A DNA stretch of 38,239 nucleotides from Actinomycetes bacterium (GTDB lineage: Bacteria > Actinomycetota > Actinomycetes > Actinomycetales > Cellulomonadaceae), in NCBI GenBank assembly GCA_021793115.1, contig JAJYTJ010000009.1, forward strand, positions 3,871 through 42,109, in the 5' to 3' direction. Both the position numbers and the translations under genes were made by a program. The notes below the pieces were generated by a model. That model saw only the letters and a list, made by a program, of their open reading frames with translations. It made no database searches and was not told where the DNA came from. Below, in pieces: positions 19,231 through 27,751 of this stretch (positions are counted from its first letter, which is position 1; every line of letters begins with the position of its first letter).

Positions 19231-19260
19231 AGGGGTCCACACTCAGCCGACGCCAAAGGG
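19231..19260. mobile_element. degenerate IS21-type right-end sequence
   Basis: GGGGTCCACACTCAGCCGA and the following CGCCAAAGGG lie 15 bases after the istB stop, where IS21 elements carry their terminal repeats. No matching left end or target duplication is visible. The junction with host DNA is probably near 19255-19262. Confidence 0.45.
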
Positions 19261-19261
19261 C

Positions 19262-19342
19262 CAGCGCACTGACGACATCAGAGGGTGCGACGTGCCAGAG
19301 CTGGAAGTTGAGGGGCCAGTACTCCTGGCCCGCCTCACGCAC
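19262..19342 (-). pseudogene. 5' fragment of the operon's lost last gene
   Basis: Beyond the ROK-kinase stop, the minus strand has a ribosome-binding site GGAGGG (19357-19352), a 9-base spacer and a GTG at 19342. The frame starts MREAGQEYWPLNFQLWHVAP and reads on to about SDVVSALA before entering IS-derived sequence. I do not recognise the protein. The good translation signal and the position just after the kinase stop suggest that this was a further gene of the catabolic operon, cut by the IS insertion. The open frame continues through antisense istB and is meaningless there. A GTG directly after the kinase stop (19363) is an alternative start. Confidence 0.45.
19313..19331 (-). terminator. 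weak hairpin after the ROK kinase
   Basis: GGGCCAG (19313-19319) pairs with CTGGCCC (19325-19331) around a 5-base loop. It falls inside the truncated gene fragment, so it may be coding sequence rather than a terminator. Confidence 0.25.
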
Positions 19343-19363
19343 CGCACCGTGCCCTCCGTCCAC

Positions 19364-20281
19364 TTACGCCGGCGACCGCTCGAGGCCGGCGCGTGAGCGT
19401 GCGGCCAGGATCGTGCCCCAGACCGCTCCCCACCTGCCCAGGCGGGCGGGCACGATCGGGGGCACCTGGTGGAACGTCGCGGCGGCGTGCACCTTGGCGA
19501 TCGTGGGTTCGAGGACCTGGGCCCAGGCCTGGGCGAGGCCGCCACCGGCGACGATGAGGCTCGGGTCGACCAGGGCCACCAGGTCCAGCACGCTGCGGGC
19601 CAACGCGGTGGTCGCTTCGTCGAGCATCGCGACGGCGCGGGCGTCACCTCTGCCGGCGGCGTCGATCAGGTCACGGGCAGTGGCCGTCCCAGCGGTTGCG
19701 CCGATCAGAGCGCCCCAGCGCTGGCCGAGCTGGGCTCCTCCGATGTAGGTCTCCAGGCAGCCACGCTGCCCGCAGCTGCACGGTCGGTCGCCACCGAGTG
19801 AGACGTGGCCGATCTCGCCCGCCGCACCATGCGCCCCGCGTCGGATCTCCCCATCGACGACGTGGGCCCCGGCGATGCCGGTGCCCAGGCCGAGCACGAA
19901 GACGTCGGCGTAGCCGCGCGCTGCTCCGAGGACCACCTCGGCCCGCGCGGTGGCTGCGCCGTCGTGCACGACGACGCCGGGCACCCCCAGGGCCGCCGAG
20001 ACGGTATCGGCCGGGGCGGTGCCCTCGAGCCAGCGCACGTTGCTGCACGCGACGACGACGCCGTCCTCGCCGATGATCCCCGGAACCGCAAACCCGACCC
20101 CGTCGGGGCTGTCCGTGCCGATGAACTCCTTGACGTGCGCGGTGAGCTGGGTCAACGGATCCGCGCGCCGAGGGGTGGGGACGTGGCTGCGACGTAGCGC
20201 CGTCCACTGGCCGTCGGCCTCGCGGGCGAGCAGCAGCTTGGTGTCGGTGCCACCGCAGTCGATCCCCAGAACGAGCGTCAC
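19364..20281 (-). CDS. ROK-family sugar kinase
   Basis: A 305-residue ATP-dependent kinase of the ROK family (glucokinase, N-acetylmannosamine kinase and relatives). The phosphate-binding motif is GIDCGGTDTKLLL (DCGGT, residues 8-12). The zinc site is intact: GEIGH (155-159) and CSCGQRGC (168-175). The catalytic-base region reads VVHDGAATARAE instead of the usual ENDANAAALGE. Asp107 is kept but the sugar-contacting Asn is replaced, so the substrate is probably not plain glucose. No DNA-binding domain is present. It is coupled to cutC by GTGA (20278-20281) and is the last intact gene of the operon. Sugar identity is unknown. Confidence 0.87.
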   Translation of the reverse strand: MTLVLGIDCGGTDTKLLLAREADGQWTALRRSHVPTPRRADPLTQLTAHVKEFIGTDSPDGVGFAVPGIIGEDGVVVACSNVRWLEGTAPADTVSAALGVPGVVVHDGAATARAEVVLGAARGYADVFVLGLGTGIAGAHVVDGEIRRGAHGAAGEIGHVSLGGDRPCSCGQRGCLETYIGGAQLGQRWGALIGATAGTATARDLIDAAGRGDARAVAMLDEATTALARSVLDLVALVDPSLIVAGGGLAQAWAQVLEPTIAKVHAAATFHQVPPIVPARLGRWGAVWGTILAARSRAGLERSPA

Positions 20282-21012
20282 CGTGCCCGTCCCAGCTGGT
20301 CGAGCGCGCTCCGGAGGGCACGAACGAGGCCCTCGTCGGTCGTGTCCCGCGCGGTGGCGCCGGCCCGTTCGAGCGACCCCAGGTCGACGCGGTGCACTTC
20401 CTGCATCGTCCGTTTCGCCGAGGCATGGATCGCCACGACGCCAGTGGCCACGACGGGGGCGACGGCGGCGGCATCGATCCCGGCGCCGGCCATCACCTGT
20501 ATGCGTCCGGCGGCTCCCGTGACGAGGTTGGCGATGTCGTCGAGGCCCTCCGTGGCGCGGCTCGCGCCGCCGGACGTGAGCAGCCGGTCGACGCCCAGGT
20601 CGATCAGCTGGTCGAGAGCCTGGCCTCGATCGTCCAGGGTGTCGAAAGCACGGTGAAAGGTCAGCTCCGCTGTGCCGGCCAGGCTCCTGATCCGGCTCAC
20701 GAGGCCGGCATCGATCCGTCCGTGCCGCAGCGCGCCGACGACCACGCCGCGGGCTCCCGCGTCGAGAGCGCTGCGAACGTCGTCGAGAAGCACGGCCGCC
20801 TCGGCCGGGCTGTACTCGAAGCCACCGGTCCGCGGGCGCACGAGGACGTGGACGGACGGTGCCGCGGCGACGGCGGCCGCGATGAGGCCCGCCGGCGGGG
20901 TGAGCCCGCCGAGCGCCAGCGCGGTGCAGAGCTCGATGCGGTCGGCACCGCCGTGGACGGCCGCAGCGATGCCGTCCGGGTCCTGGACGGCGATCTCGAG
21001 TGCGACGTTCAC
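20278..21012 (-). CDS. cutC: CutC-family TIM-barrel protein
   Basis: A 244-residue protein of the CutC family, historically linked to copper homeostasis although its biochemical activity is unsettled. Conserved segments are GADRIELCTALALGGLTPPAGL, VHVLVRPRTGGFEYS, ELTFHRAFDTLDD, RLLTSGGASRA and IQVMAGAGI, consistent with a TIM barrel. No copper genes are nearby; instead it sits between an M81 peptidase and a ROK kinase with GTGA overlaps on both sides (21009-21012 and 20278-20281). That context supports a catabolic enzyme role in sugar or amino-sugar breakdown rather than copper handling; this is inference from neighbours. Confidence 0.9.
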   Translation of the reverse strand: MNVALEIAVQDPDGIAAAVHGGADRIELCTALALGGLTPPAGLIAAAVAAAPSVHVLVRPRTGGFEYSPAEAAVLLDDVRSALDAGARGVVVGALRHGRIDAGLVSRIRSLAGTAELTFHRAFDTLDDRGQALDQLIDLGVDRLLTSGGASRATEGLDDIANLVTGAAGRIQVMAGAGIDAAAVAPVVATGVVAIHASAKRTMQEVHRVDLGSLERAGATARDTTDEGLVRALRSALDQLGRAR

Positions 21013-22499
21013 AGCATCCGTGCCTTGAGTGCGGGCTGGTCGGTGAAGGTGTCGTACGGATGCATCGGGCGTTCGATGCGGTGGTGCCCGAGCCGCTCGA
21101 GGTCCTGGTCCACCGGCCCCGGGGTGAGCGCGAGGGTCCAGCCCTGCGCGACGTCGTACAGCGTCGGCTCGAGGTAGCCGATCTTGGTGACGATGATGTC
21201 GGCGAGGGCCGGGTCCAGGCCGATCGCCGCGAAGTCGTCGGTTGCGTGGAACGCCTTGCGGAACTCGGTGACGATGATGCGCAGGCCGCCGTGCTCGATC
21301 ACGGCGATGCGGCCGGCCGCGGGGTCGCCTTCGTAGCGCCCGACGAGCCGGCCGGTAATGCGCACCGGTGGGCTTACCCGCCCGTCGACGCGTGCGCCGG
21401 CGGTGACGTCCACGGGTGCCTCCGGTGGCAGGGCGAAGAGCTGCTCGATGGCGGGTTGGTCGAAGATCGACGCGACGTAGGTGACGGCGGCGTCGTCCCC
21501 GGTCAGTTCAGGCTTCGCCAGGAGCTGGTGCAGCACCCACGTGACGTCCCCGCTGCCACCCGCGCCGGGGTTGTCCCCGGAGTCGCTGATGAAGTACGGA
21601 CGGTGGCCACCGACGGCCCGGTGCTCCAGCGCGCGAGCCACGGCCTCGTCGAGCGAACCGGGCGGCCCGACGAAGGTGAACTCGTCCCGAACGTCCCACA
21701 GCGCGCGGGCGAGCCGCTCCGCGGCCGGCCCGATCACCGCCGGGTCGTCGCCGGACACAAGGACGGTGGCGTGGCAGCGCGGTTCGTCAGCCCAGGCGTA
21801 GCCGATCCAGATCCCCGCGTCGGTGACCCCTTCCAGGGACTCGACCTCGGGGACTCGGGCGTAGAGGCTGCGGGCCGGCTCTACCCGGGTCGACGTCTTC
21901 TCGCCGGGCAGCAGGATCGGTACCCGGACCCAGGCCCGGTGCGGCCGCTCCCCGCGTCGGAGCCAGGCGACCAGCGTGCGGGCTGATCGTTCGCGCGTCT
22001 CCCACGAGTCCTCGTGCGGTGCCATCCGGAAGCACGTGGGCAGGTCGACGGCGAGCGCGAAGCGTTCTGAGACGTTGCCGTGCAGGTCCATCGGAGCCGC
22101 GATGAGCGGCCGAGGTCCGACCAGGTCGCGGATGGCCGCGACAAGGTCGCCCTCGGCGTCGTCCATCCCGTCCACGCTCATCGCGCCGTGCACTTCGAGG
22201 TAGATCGCGTCGAGCGTGGCCGGATCTAGCTCCGCCAGGCCGCGCAGCATGCGGTCCTTGAAGTCGTCGTAGACCGCGCGCAGGACCGGTCCGCCGGGGA
22301 TGGACCGAGCGGCGAAGACGCCGAGCCACTGCGCCGCCTGACGAAGCTCGCTGCCCGGGGTCAGGAAGGGGTACCAGGCGACGACGTCCTCGCCCTCGCG
22401 CACGACGAAGTCTCGGTAGCCCGCCCGGTGCTGGGCGTACTGGCTGGACTCGATCGCCATGCCGAGGACGGCGATCCGGGGTGCGGACGGAGTGGTCAT
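21009..22499 (-). CDS. M81-family metallopeptidase (MlrC-like)
   Basis: A 496-residue relative of MlrC, the zinc enzyme that cleaves linearised microcystin peptides. Candidate metal and active-site motifs are visible: LEVHGAM (101-107), MDLHGN (137-142) and APHEDSWET (160-168, matching the family PHxD-xET pattern). The C-terminal DUF1485-type half includes FISDSGDNPGAGGSGD and IGYLEPTLYDVAQGW. There is no signal peptide, so it acts in the cytoplasm on imported substrate. The ATG at 22499 follows GGAGGGA at 7 bases and overlaps the aspA stop (ATGA). An open frame of about 80 codons upstream is spurious. The exact bond cleaved is unknown. Confidence 0.87.
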   Translation of the reverse strand: MTTPSAPRIAVLGMAIESSQYAQHRAGYRDFVVREGEDVVAWYPFLTPGSELRQAAQWLGVFAARSIPGGPVLRAVYDDFKDRMLRGLAELDPATLDAIYLEVHGAMSVDGMDDAEGDLVAAIRDLVGPRPLIAAPMDLHGNVSERFALAVDLPTCFRMAPHEDSWETRERSARTLVAWLRRGERPHRAWVRVPILLPGEKTSTRVEPARSLYARVPEVESLEGVTDAGIWIGYAWADEPRCHATVLVSGDDPAVIGPAAERLARALWDVRDEFTFVGPPGSLDEAVARALEHRAVGGHRPYFISDSGDNPGAGGSGDVTWVLHQLLAKPELTGDDAAVTYVASIFDQPAIEQLFALPPEAPVDVTAGARVDGRVSPPVRITGRLVGRYEGDPAAGRIAVIEHGGLRIIVTEFRKAFHATDDFAAIGLDPALADIIVTKIGYLEPTLYDVAQGWTLALTPGPVDQDLERLGHHRIERPMHPYDTFTDQPALKARML

Positions 22500-23923
22500 C
22501 GAGACGTCCCTCCGGACGTGGTGGTATCGGTCGTGGCGGGGGAGCCGGCGCGGAGCAGGTCGGCCTGTTGGCGGTCGATCAGCCCCCCACCGACGGCGAG
22601 GTCGAGCACGTCTGCGCCGGCCGCGTCGTGGGCGAGCCGCGCGGCGGCCGCGTACCCGACGAGCGGGACGAGGGCCGTCAACCACCCGGACGTGGCACCG
22701 GCGCGCTCGCGCAGTAGGCCCTCGTTGGCCTCGATGCCGCGCACGCACAGCCTGTCGAGCGCGCTGCAGCCCCGGCCGAGCCAGTCGATGGCGGTGAGCA
22801 GGGCGTGGGCGATGGCCGGCTCGAACGCGTTGAGCTGGAGCTGCCCGTTCTCGGCCGCCATCGTGACGGTCAGGTCCGCGCCGGCGACGAAGAAAGCGAT
22901 CTGGTTCACCATCTCGGGGATCACCGGGTTGACCTTGCCCGGCATGATCGAGGAGCCGGCCTGCAGCGCAGGCAGGCGGATCTCACCCAGCCCGGTCTGT
23001 GGGCCGCTGGACAGCAGCCGCAGGTCGTTGCAGATCTTGGCCAGCTTCATCGCGGTGCGTTTGAGGACCCCTGAGAAGAGCAGGAACGCGCCGGTGTCCC
23101 ACGTGGCCTCGATCATGTCGGCGGCCGGGACCATGTCGACTCCGGACAGCTCGGCCAGGACCGCGACGACCCGTTCGCGGTACCGGGGGTCGGCGGTGAT
23201 GCCGGTCCCGATGGCGGTGGCGCCGAGGTTGCACTCCCGCAGCAGGGCGGTCGCCTCGCGCAGCCGTTGCCTGTCCTCCTGAAGGGTGATCGCGAAGGCG
23301 GTGAATTCCTGACCGAGGGTCATGGGCACCGCGTCCTGCAGCTCGGTGCGGCCGACCTTGGGCGTGGCCGCGAACGCGCGCCCACGGTCCGCGAAGGCCT
23401 GTGACAGCTCGTCGAGCCGCTCGAGCAGACCGGCGGTGGCGAAGTGCAGGGCGAGGCGGACAGCGGTCGGGTAGACGTCGTTGGTCGACTGGCACTTGTT
23501 GACGTGCTCGATCGGGTGCACGTGGTCGTACGACCCACGCGGGAGCCCCAGGCTGTCCAGGGCCAGATTGGCAATGACCTCGTTGGCGTTCATGTTCGTC
23601 GAGGTCCCCGCGCCGCCCTGGAGCACGTCCACCGGGAATGCGTCGTCGGCCTCGCCCCGGATCACGACGTCGCACCCCTGTGCGATCGCCCGCCCGACGT
23701 CGGGCGGGATCAGCGCCAGGTCGGCATTGGTCACCGCTGCTGCCTTCTTCACCAGGCCGAGCGCGCGCACGAGGTCCCGGTGCCTGCCGACGGGCGTCCC
23801 GCTGATGGTGAAGTTGCCCAGAGCCCGTTGTGTGTGCGCACCCCACAGCGCGCCCGCCGGGACGTCGATCGTTCCCAAGCTGTCGCGTTCGGTCCGGGCG
23901 TCGTCGGTCATGTTCGCCGACAT
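22496..23923 (-). CDS. aspA: aspartate ammonia-lyase (aspartase)
   Basis: Deaminates L-aspartate to fumarate and ammonia. The 475-residue protein matches bacterial aspartases along its length: VDVLQGGAGTSTNMNANEV, EHVNKCQSTNDVYPT, LQDAVPMTLGQEF, NLGATAIGTG, KICNDLRLLSSGP and the flexible catalytic loop GSSIMPGKVNP (323-333) with the Ser base. Fumarase, which shares the fold, is less likely given the aspartase-type context and the Lys-Cys-Gln segment, but EDDS- or iminodisuccinate-type C-N lyases of the same superfamily cannot be excluded. The ATG at 23923 has GGAGGA nine bases upstream. It lies 35 bases after the ABC ATPase gene and overlaps the M81 gene. Confidence 0.88.
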   Translation of the reverse strand: MSANMTDDARTERDSLGTIDVPAGALWGAHTQRALGNFTISGTPVGRHRDLVRALGLVKKAAAVTNADLALIPPDVGRAIAQGCDVVIRGEADDAFPVDVLQGGAGTSTNMNANEVIANLALDSLGLPRGSYDHVHPIEHVNKCQSTNDVYPTAVRLALHFATAGLLERLDELSQAFADRGRAFAATPKVGRTELQDAVPMTLGQEFTAFAITLQEDRQRLREATALLRECNLGATAIGTGITADPRYRERVVAVLAELSGVDMVPAADMIEATWDTGAFLLFSGVLKRTAMKLAKICNDLRLLSSGPQTGLGEIRLPALQAGSSIMPGKVNPVIPEMVNQIAFFVAGADLTVTMAAENGQLQLNAFEPAIAHALLTAIDWLGRGCSALDRLCVRGIEANEGLLRERAGATSGWLTALVPLVGYAAAARLAHDAAGADVLDLAVGGGLIDRQQADLLRAGSPATTDTTTSGGTSR

Positions 23924-23958
23924 CAGATCGGTTCCTCCTCAGGGCAGGCTGATCGTGG

Positions 23959-25707
23959 TCATCGGACGTCGACCGACGCGCTGAGCGCGGCGCGCGCGGT
24001 CCGGCGGCGTAGCTGTTCGTCGGGATCGGGGGACGGTGCTGCGGCCAGCAGCCGTCGTGAGTACGGGTCGCGTGGCCGGGTCAGCACGTCCTGGCTGGTG
24101 CCGACCTCGACGATCTGGCCATGCAGCATCACCGCGACGCGGTCGGCCATCGAGTGGACGACCGCGAGGTCGTGGCTGATGAACAGGCAAGCGAACCGGT
24201 AGCGCTGCTGCAGGGCTCGCAGGGCATCCAGGACGTGGGCCTGGACCGAGACGTCCAGTGCGGAGGTCGGCTCGTCGGCGATGAGCAGGCTGGGATCCAG
24301 CGCGATGGCGCGGGCGAGGCCGACGCGTTGGCGCTGGCCGCCCGAGAGCTCGTGCGGGTAGCGGTGTGCGTAGGCGCGCGGCAGCTCGACGGCGTCCAGC
24401 AGCTCGAGCACCCGCGCGGTGCGCGCCCGACGGCCTGCAGCGCGCAGGCCGCGGTGAATGACGAGGGGCTCGGCGATGACCGAGGCAACGGTCATCCGTG
24501 GGTCGAGGGACGAGCCGGGGTCCTGGAAGATGACGCCGACCCGCGCGCGTGTGTCCTTGTCGGCGCGGCTCAGGGCGAGGCGTTGGCGCACCTCGTGGCC
24601 GAGCATCCGCACGCTGCCCTCGGCGAGGGGCAGCAGCCCAAGGGCGGCGCGGCCGAGGGTCGACTTGCCTGAGCCGGACTCGCCGACCAGGCCGACGATC
24701 TCGCCCTGCCCGATGGCGAGGCTGACGTCGTGCACGGCCCGGAACGTCGCGCCACCGCGTCGGTAGTCGATGCTGACGTGGTCGAAGCTCAGGGCTGTCT
24801 CGACGGCGTCGGGCATGCCCGCGTCGGGCGCCGCGACGATCGCGGAGGGGGGCGCGGCATCGGCCGGCTCGGCCTCGATCACCTCCCACTGGGCGGCCGG
24901 GAGCCGAGGGACCGCGTCGAGCAGGCGCTGGGTGTACGCGGCCGTCGGGTGCTGCAGCACGTCGCGCGTCGCACCGACCTCGACGATCTGGCCCCGGTAC
25001 ATGACCGCCACCCGGTCGGCGACGTCTGCCACCACGCCCATGTTGTGGGTGACCAGCAGGAACGCCGTCGACGAACCGGCCGCCAGCCGGTGGATCAGAT
25101 CGAGGATCTCGCCCTGGATCGTCACGTCCAGGGCGGTCGTCGGCTCGTCGGCGATGATGAGGCGCGGACTGCACGCCAGCGCGATGGCGATGACGACGCG
25201 CTGACGCTGGCCACCTGACAGCTCGTGCGGGTAGCCCTTGGCCCGCAGCTCGGGCTCCGGGATGCCGACCCTGGTCAGCAGGTCGATCACGCGCCGGTGC
25301 GCTTCGGCGGGGGTGCACCGGTTGTGGTTGGTGATGGCCTCGGCGATCTGGGCACCGATCGTCATCGTCGGGTTCAGGGCCGTCATCGGCTCCTGGAACA
25401 CCATGGAGATGTCCTTGCCGCGGATCTGGTTCATGCGCTGCTCGCCCGCGTCGAGCAGGCTCTCGCCCGCGAGAGTGACTCTGCCGCTGATGTGGGCCGT
25501 CGAGGGCAGCAGGCCGATGACGGCCAGCGACGTGACGGACTTGCCCGATCCCGATTCGCCGACGAGCGCGAGGACTTCCCCTGGGAAGACCTGCAGGTTG
25601 ATGCCGTCGACGGCGGGAGCCGCGTGGTCGTCACTGCGGAACGAGACGGCCAGGCCGTCGATGTCCAGGACGGGCAGCGCCGCGGCCGGGGGCGTCGTCA
25701 CGTTCAC
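23959..25707 (-). CDS. fused double ATPase of a peptide-type ABC importer (DppD-DppF)
   Basis: The 582-residue protein joins two ABC cassettes that are separate in E. coli Dpp/Opp. Cassette 1 has Walker A GESGSGKS (50-57), QEPMTALNP, signature LSGGQRQRV and Walker B LIIADEPTTALD. Cassette 2 begins near residue 310 with a second GESGSGKS, FQDPGSSLDPRMT, LSGGQRQRV and LLIADEPTSALD. An Ala/Pro-rich linker separates them, and both halves carry the oligopeptide-transporter C-terminal extension. Both sites look catalytically complete. It starts GTG overlapping the second permease (GTGA, 25704-25707). Confidence 0.93.
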   Translation of the reverse strand: MNVTTPPAAALPVLDIDGLAVSFRSDDHAAPAVDGINLQVFPGEVLALVGESGSGKSVTSLAVIGLLPSTAHISGRVTLAGESLLDAGEQRMNQIRGKDISMVFQEPMTALNPTMTIGAQIAEAITNHNRCTPAEAHRRVIDLLTRVGIPEPELRAKGYPHELSGGQRQRVVIAIALACSPRLIIADEPTTALDVTIQGEILDLIHRLAAGSSTAFLLVTHNMGVVADVADRVAVMYRGQIVEVGATRDVLQHPTAAYTQRLLDAVPRLPAAQWEVIEAEPADAAPPSAIVAAPDAGMPDAVETALSFDHVSIDYRRGGATFRAVHDVSLAIGQGEIVGLVGESGSGKSTLGRAALGLLPLAEGSVRMLGHEVRQRLALSRADKDTRARVGVIFQDPGSSLDPRMTVASVIAEPLVIHRGLRAAGRRARTARVLELLDAVELPRAYAHRYPHELSGGQRQRVGLARAIALDPSLLIADEPTSALDVSVQAHVLDALRALQQRYRFACLFISHDLAVVHSMADRVAVMLHGQIVEVGTSQDVLTRPRDPYSRRLLAAAPSPDPDEQLRRRTARAALSASVDVR

Positions 25708-26600
25708 AGGTCCCGCCCCCGCACGTCGAACACGTTGCGCAGGCCGTCACCGATGAAGTTGAAGCCGCACACGGTGAGGACGATGCACAGGCCGGCCGGA
25801 AAGATCAGCCACCACGCACCGGAGTACGTGTAGGTGATGCCCCTGGTCAGCATTGCGCCCCAGTCGGTCTGCGGTGGCTGCAGGCCCATGCCGAGGAACG
25901 AGACGTAGGCGACGAGCAGGATCGCGTCGGCCACTTGAAAGGTCGCGTTGACGATCATCGTGCCGATGGTGTTCGGCACGATGTGGCGGATGACCGTGCG
26001 GGCGTGGGAGCCGCCGACTGCCCGGACCGCCAGGACGTACTCGCGGGTCTTGATGGACAAGGACTCGGCGCGGATCAGTCGGGCGGGCACCAGCCACGAG
26101 ACGAGGCCCAGGACGAGGATCATCAGCTGGATCGACGGTCGGGTGATGGTCGAGAGGATCAGCAGCAGGAACGTCGCCGGGATCGCGATGCCGGCGTCGA
26201 CGATGCGCATCATGACGATGTCGACCCAGCCGCCGACGTAGCCGGCCACGGCGCCCCAGATCGTGCCGAGCAGGGTGGCAAGGATGCCGGCTGCGAGGCC
26301 GATGGTGATGGACGTCTGGCCGCCGACCATGAGCCGCCCGAGTACGTCGTAGCCGAGGTCGTCGGTTCCCAGGGGGTGGCCGTCCACCCCGGGCGCGGCG
26401 TTGAGGTCTGCGTAGATGTCCGGCTGGGTCTGGTTGGTGTGGTGCAGCAGGGGCCCGACGAAGCAGAAGACAAGCAGCGCCAGGATGATGATGGTGCCGA
26501 CGATCGCCAGCCGGTTCGACAGGTAGCGGCGCAGTGCACGCCGGCCGGGGGAGATGCCTGCGAGGGCTTGGGCGGTCTCGGCCTCGATGAGGGCGCTCAT
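25704..26600 (-). CDS. peptide-type ABC permease, DppC subfamily
   Basis: A 298-residue inner-membrane permease. The N-terminal helix is RLAIVGTIIILALLVFCFVG, followed by the periplasmic PLGTDDLGYDVLGRLMVGG that is characteristic of DppC/OppC. Four to five further helices surround the EAA loop REYVLAVRAVGGSHARTVIR followed by HIVPNT. The C-terminus is GLCIVLTVCGFNFIGDGLRN. It pairs with the preceding DppB-type permease. The ATG at 26600 overlaps that gene's stop (ATGA), which fixes the start; a longer frame upstream is spurious. Confidence 0.93.
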   Translation of the reverse strand: MSALIEAETAQALAGISPGRRALRRYLSNRLAIVGTIIILALLVFCFVGPLLHHTNQTQPDIYADLNAAPGVDGHPLGTDDLGYDVLGRLMVGGQTSITIGLAAGILATLLGTIWGAVAGYVGGWVDIVMMRIVDAGIAIPATFLLLILSTITRPSIQLMILVLGLVSWLVPARLIRAESLSIKTREYVLAVRAVGGSHARTVIRHIVPNTIGTMIVNATFQVADAILLVAYVSFLGMGLQPPQTDWGAMLTRGITYTYSGAWWLIFPAGLCIVLTVCGFNFIGDGLRNVFDVRGRDL

Positions 26601-27655
26601 CGCAGGGCCCCCCGGGTTCGCGGGTCGAGCGCCGCTTGCAGCAGGTCGGCGAGCAACGATCCGACGACGGTGGCGATCGCGATGATGAGGATGCAGCCGA
26701 GGAGGACGGGGTAGTCGCCCTGCTGGGCGGAGCGCCAGAACAGCAGGCCCATCCCGGGGTAGTTGAACAGCGACTCGACGACGAGCATGCCGCCGAACAT
26801 CACCGGCAGGTAGTAGCCGAGCATCGCAATGACCGGGGTGAGGGAGTTGCGCACCACGTGGCGCACGATGACGCGACCTTGCGACGTGCCCTTGGACCGC
26901 GCGGTCCGCACGTAGTCCTCGCTGAGGTTGTCGAGCGTCGCCGAACGCATGTAGCGGGAGAAGGTCGCGACGATGCCGAGGGTTCCGGTGATGACGGGCA
27001 GCACCAGCACGCGGGGGTCGGCCAGTAGCTGGGCCACGGTGACGTTGCCGCCAGGTGCGATGGCGGGTAGCCAGCGCAGCTTCTGGGCGAAGACGATGAT
27101 GACGATCAGCCCGAGGAAGAACGACGGCGTCGAGTACACGACGAAGTTGAGCGCCGTCAGCACGTAGTCGGAGAGCCTGCCGCGGTGCACGGCCTGGAAG
27201 ATCCCCATCGGCAGCGCCACGACGAGAGCGATGACCATGCACAGGGCGGCCAGCAGCAGGGTCTTGGGCAGGCTGGCGGCGATGGCAGCCGACACGGGCA
27301 TGTTGAGCTTGAACGACACGCCGAGGTCGCCGCGGGCGATCTGGCCGACGTAGTTGAGGTACTGGTGCCAGACCGGCAGGTCGTAGCCGTGCGCGTGGTT
27401 GAACGCGTCGATCTGCTGGGCGTTGGCCTGCATGCCGAGGATGCCCGCCCCCGGGCCGTCGGGCATCGCCGTGTGCAGCAGTGCGAACACGATGACGGTG
27501 ACGATGGCGACGACGATGACGGCCTGGACCAGCCGTTTGACCAGGTACCAGCGGTAGGTCGTGCGCCACCCGGCGTGCGGGCCGGCGGCTCCGGCGCCGG
27601 GTCGTGCGGTGCCTGGCGTGACGACCGCGTCGCCGGTGAGGGCGGCAGCGTTCAT
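26597..27655 (-). CDS. peptide-type ABC permease, DppB subfamily
   Basis: A 352-residue permease. A 35-residue Ala/Gly-rich cytoplasmic tail precedes the first helix VIVVAIVTVIVFALLHTAMP. The conserved GDLGVSFKLNMPV, the helix block KTLLLAALCMVIALVVALPM, the EAA loop EDYVRTARSKGTSQGRVIVR and VVESLFNYPGMGLLFWRSAQ identify DppB/OppB. The ATG at 27655 is preceded by AAGGAG ten bases away. It lies 96 bases after the binding-protein gene, with a perfect 13-bp hairpin between them, so permease output is probably set below that of the binding protein. Confidence 0.93.
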   Translation of the reverse strand: MNAAALTGDAVVTPGTARPGAGAAGPHAGWRTTYRWYLVKRLVQAVIVVAIVTVIVFALLHTAMPDGPGAGILGMQANAQQIDAFNHAHGYDLPVWHQYLNYVGQIARGDLGVSFKLNMPVSAAIAASLPKTLLLAALCMVIALVVALPMGIFQAVHRGRLSDYVLTALNFVVYSTPSFFLGLIVIIVFAQKLRWLPAIAPGGNVTVAQLLADPRVLVLPVITGTLGIVATFSRYMRSATLDNLSEDYVRTARSKGTSQGRVIVRHVVRNSLTPVIAMLGYYLPVMFGGMLVVESLFNYPGMGLLFWRSAQQGDYPVLLGCILIIAIATVVGSLLADLLQAALDPRTRGALR

Positions 27656-27697
27656 GGGGTCCGGGCTCCTTCGTTCTCGCGGGTGGGACCAGGGAGG

Positions 27698-27730
27698 GCG
27701 GTGCCGGGCGGGATGAGCGCCCGGCACCGC
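27698..27730 (-). terminator. hairpin between binding-protein gene and permease genes
   Basis: GCGGTGCCGGGCG (27698-27710) pairs perfectly with 27718-27730 around a 7-base loop. There is no T tract. Position directly after the binding-protein gene fits a partial terminator or 3'-end stabiliser that raises binding-protein mRNA over permease mRNA. Confidence 0.65.
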
Positions 27731-27751
27731 GTCGTCCGTGGCCGTGCTATG

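Noticed and set aside
18848..19363. 171-codon minus-strand frame
   Set aside because: Only its first 27-35 codons look coding; the rest is antisense to the istB remnant.
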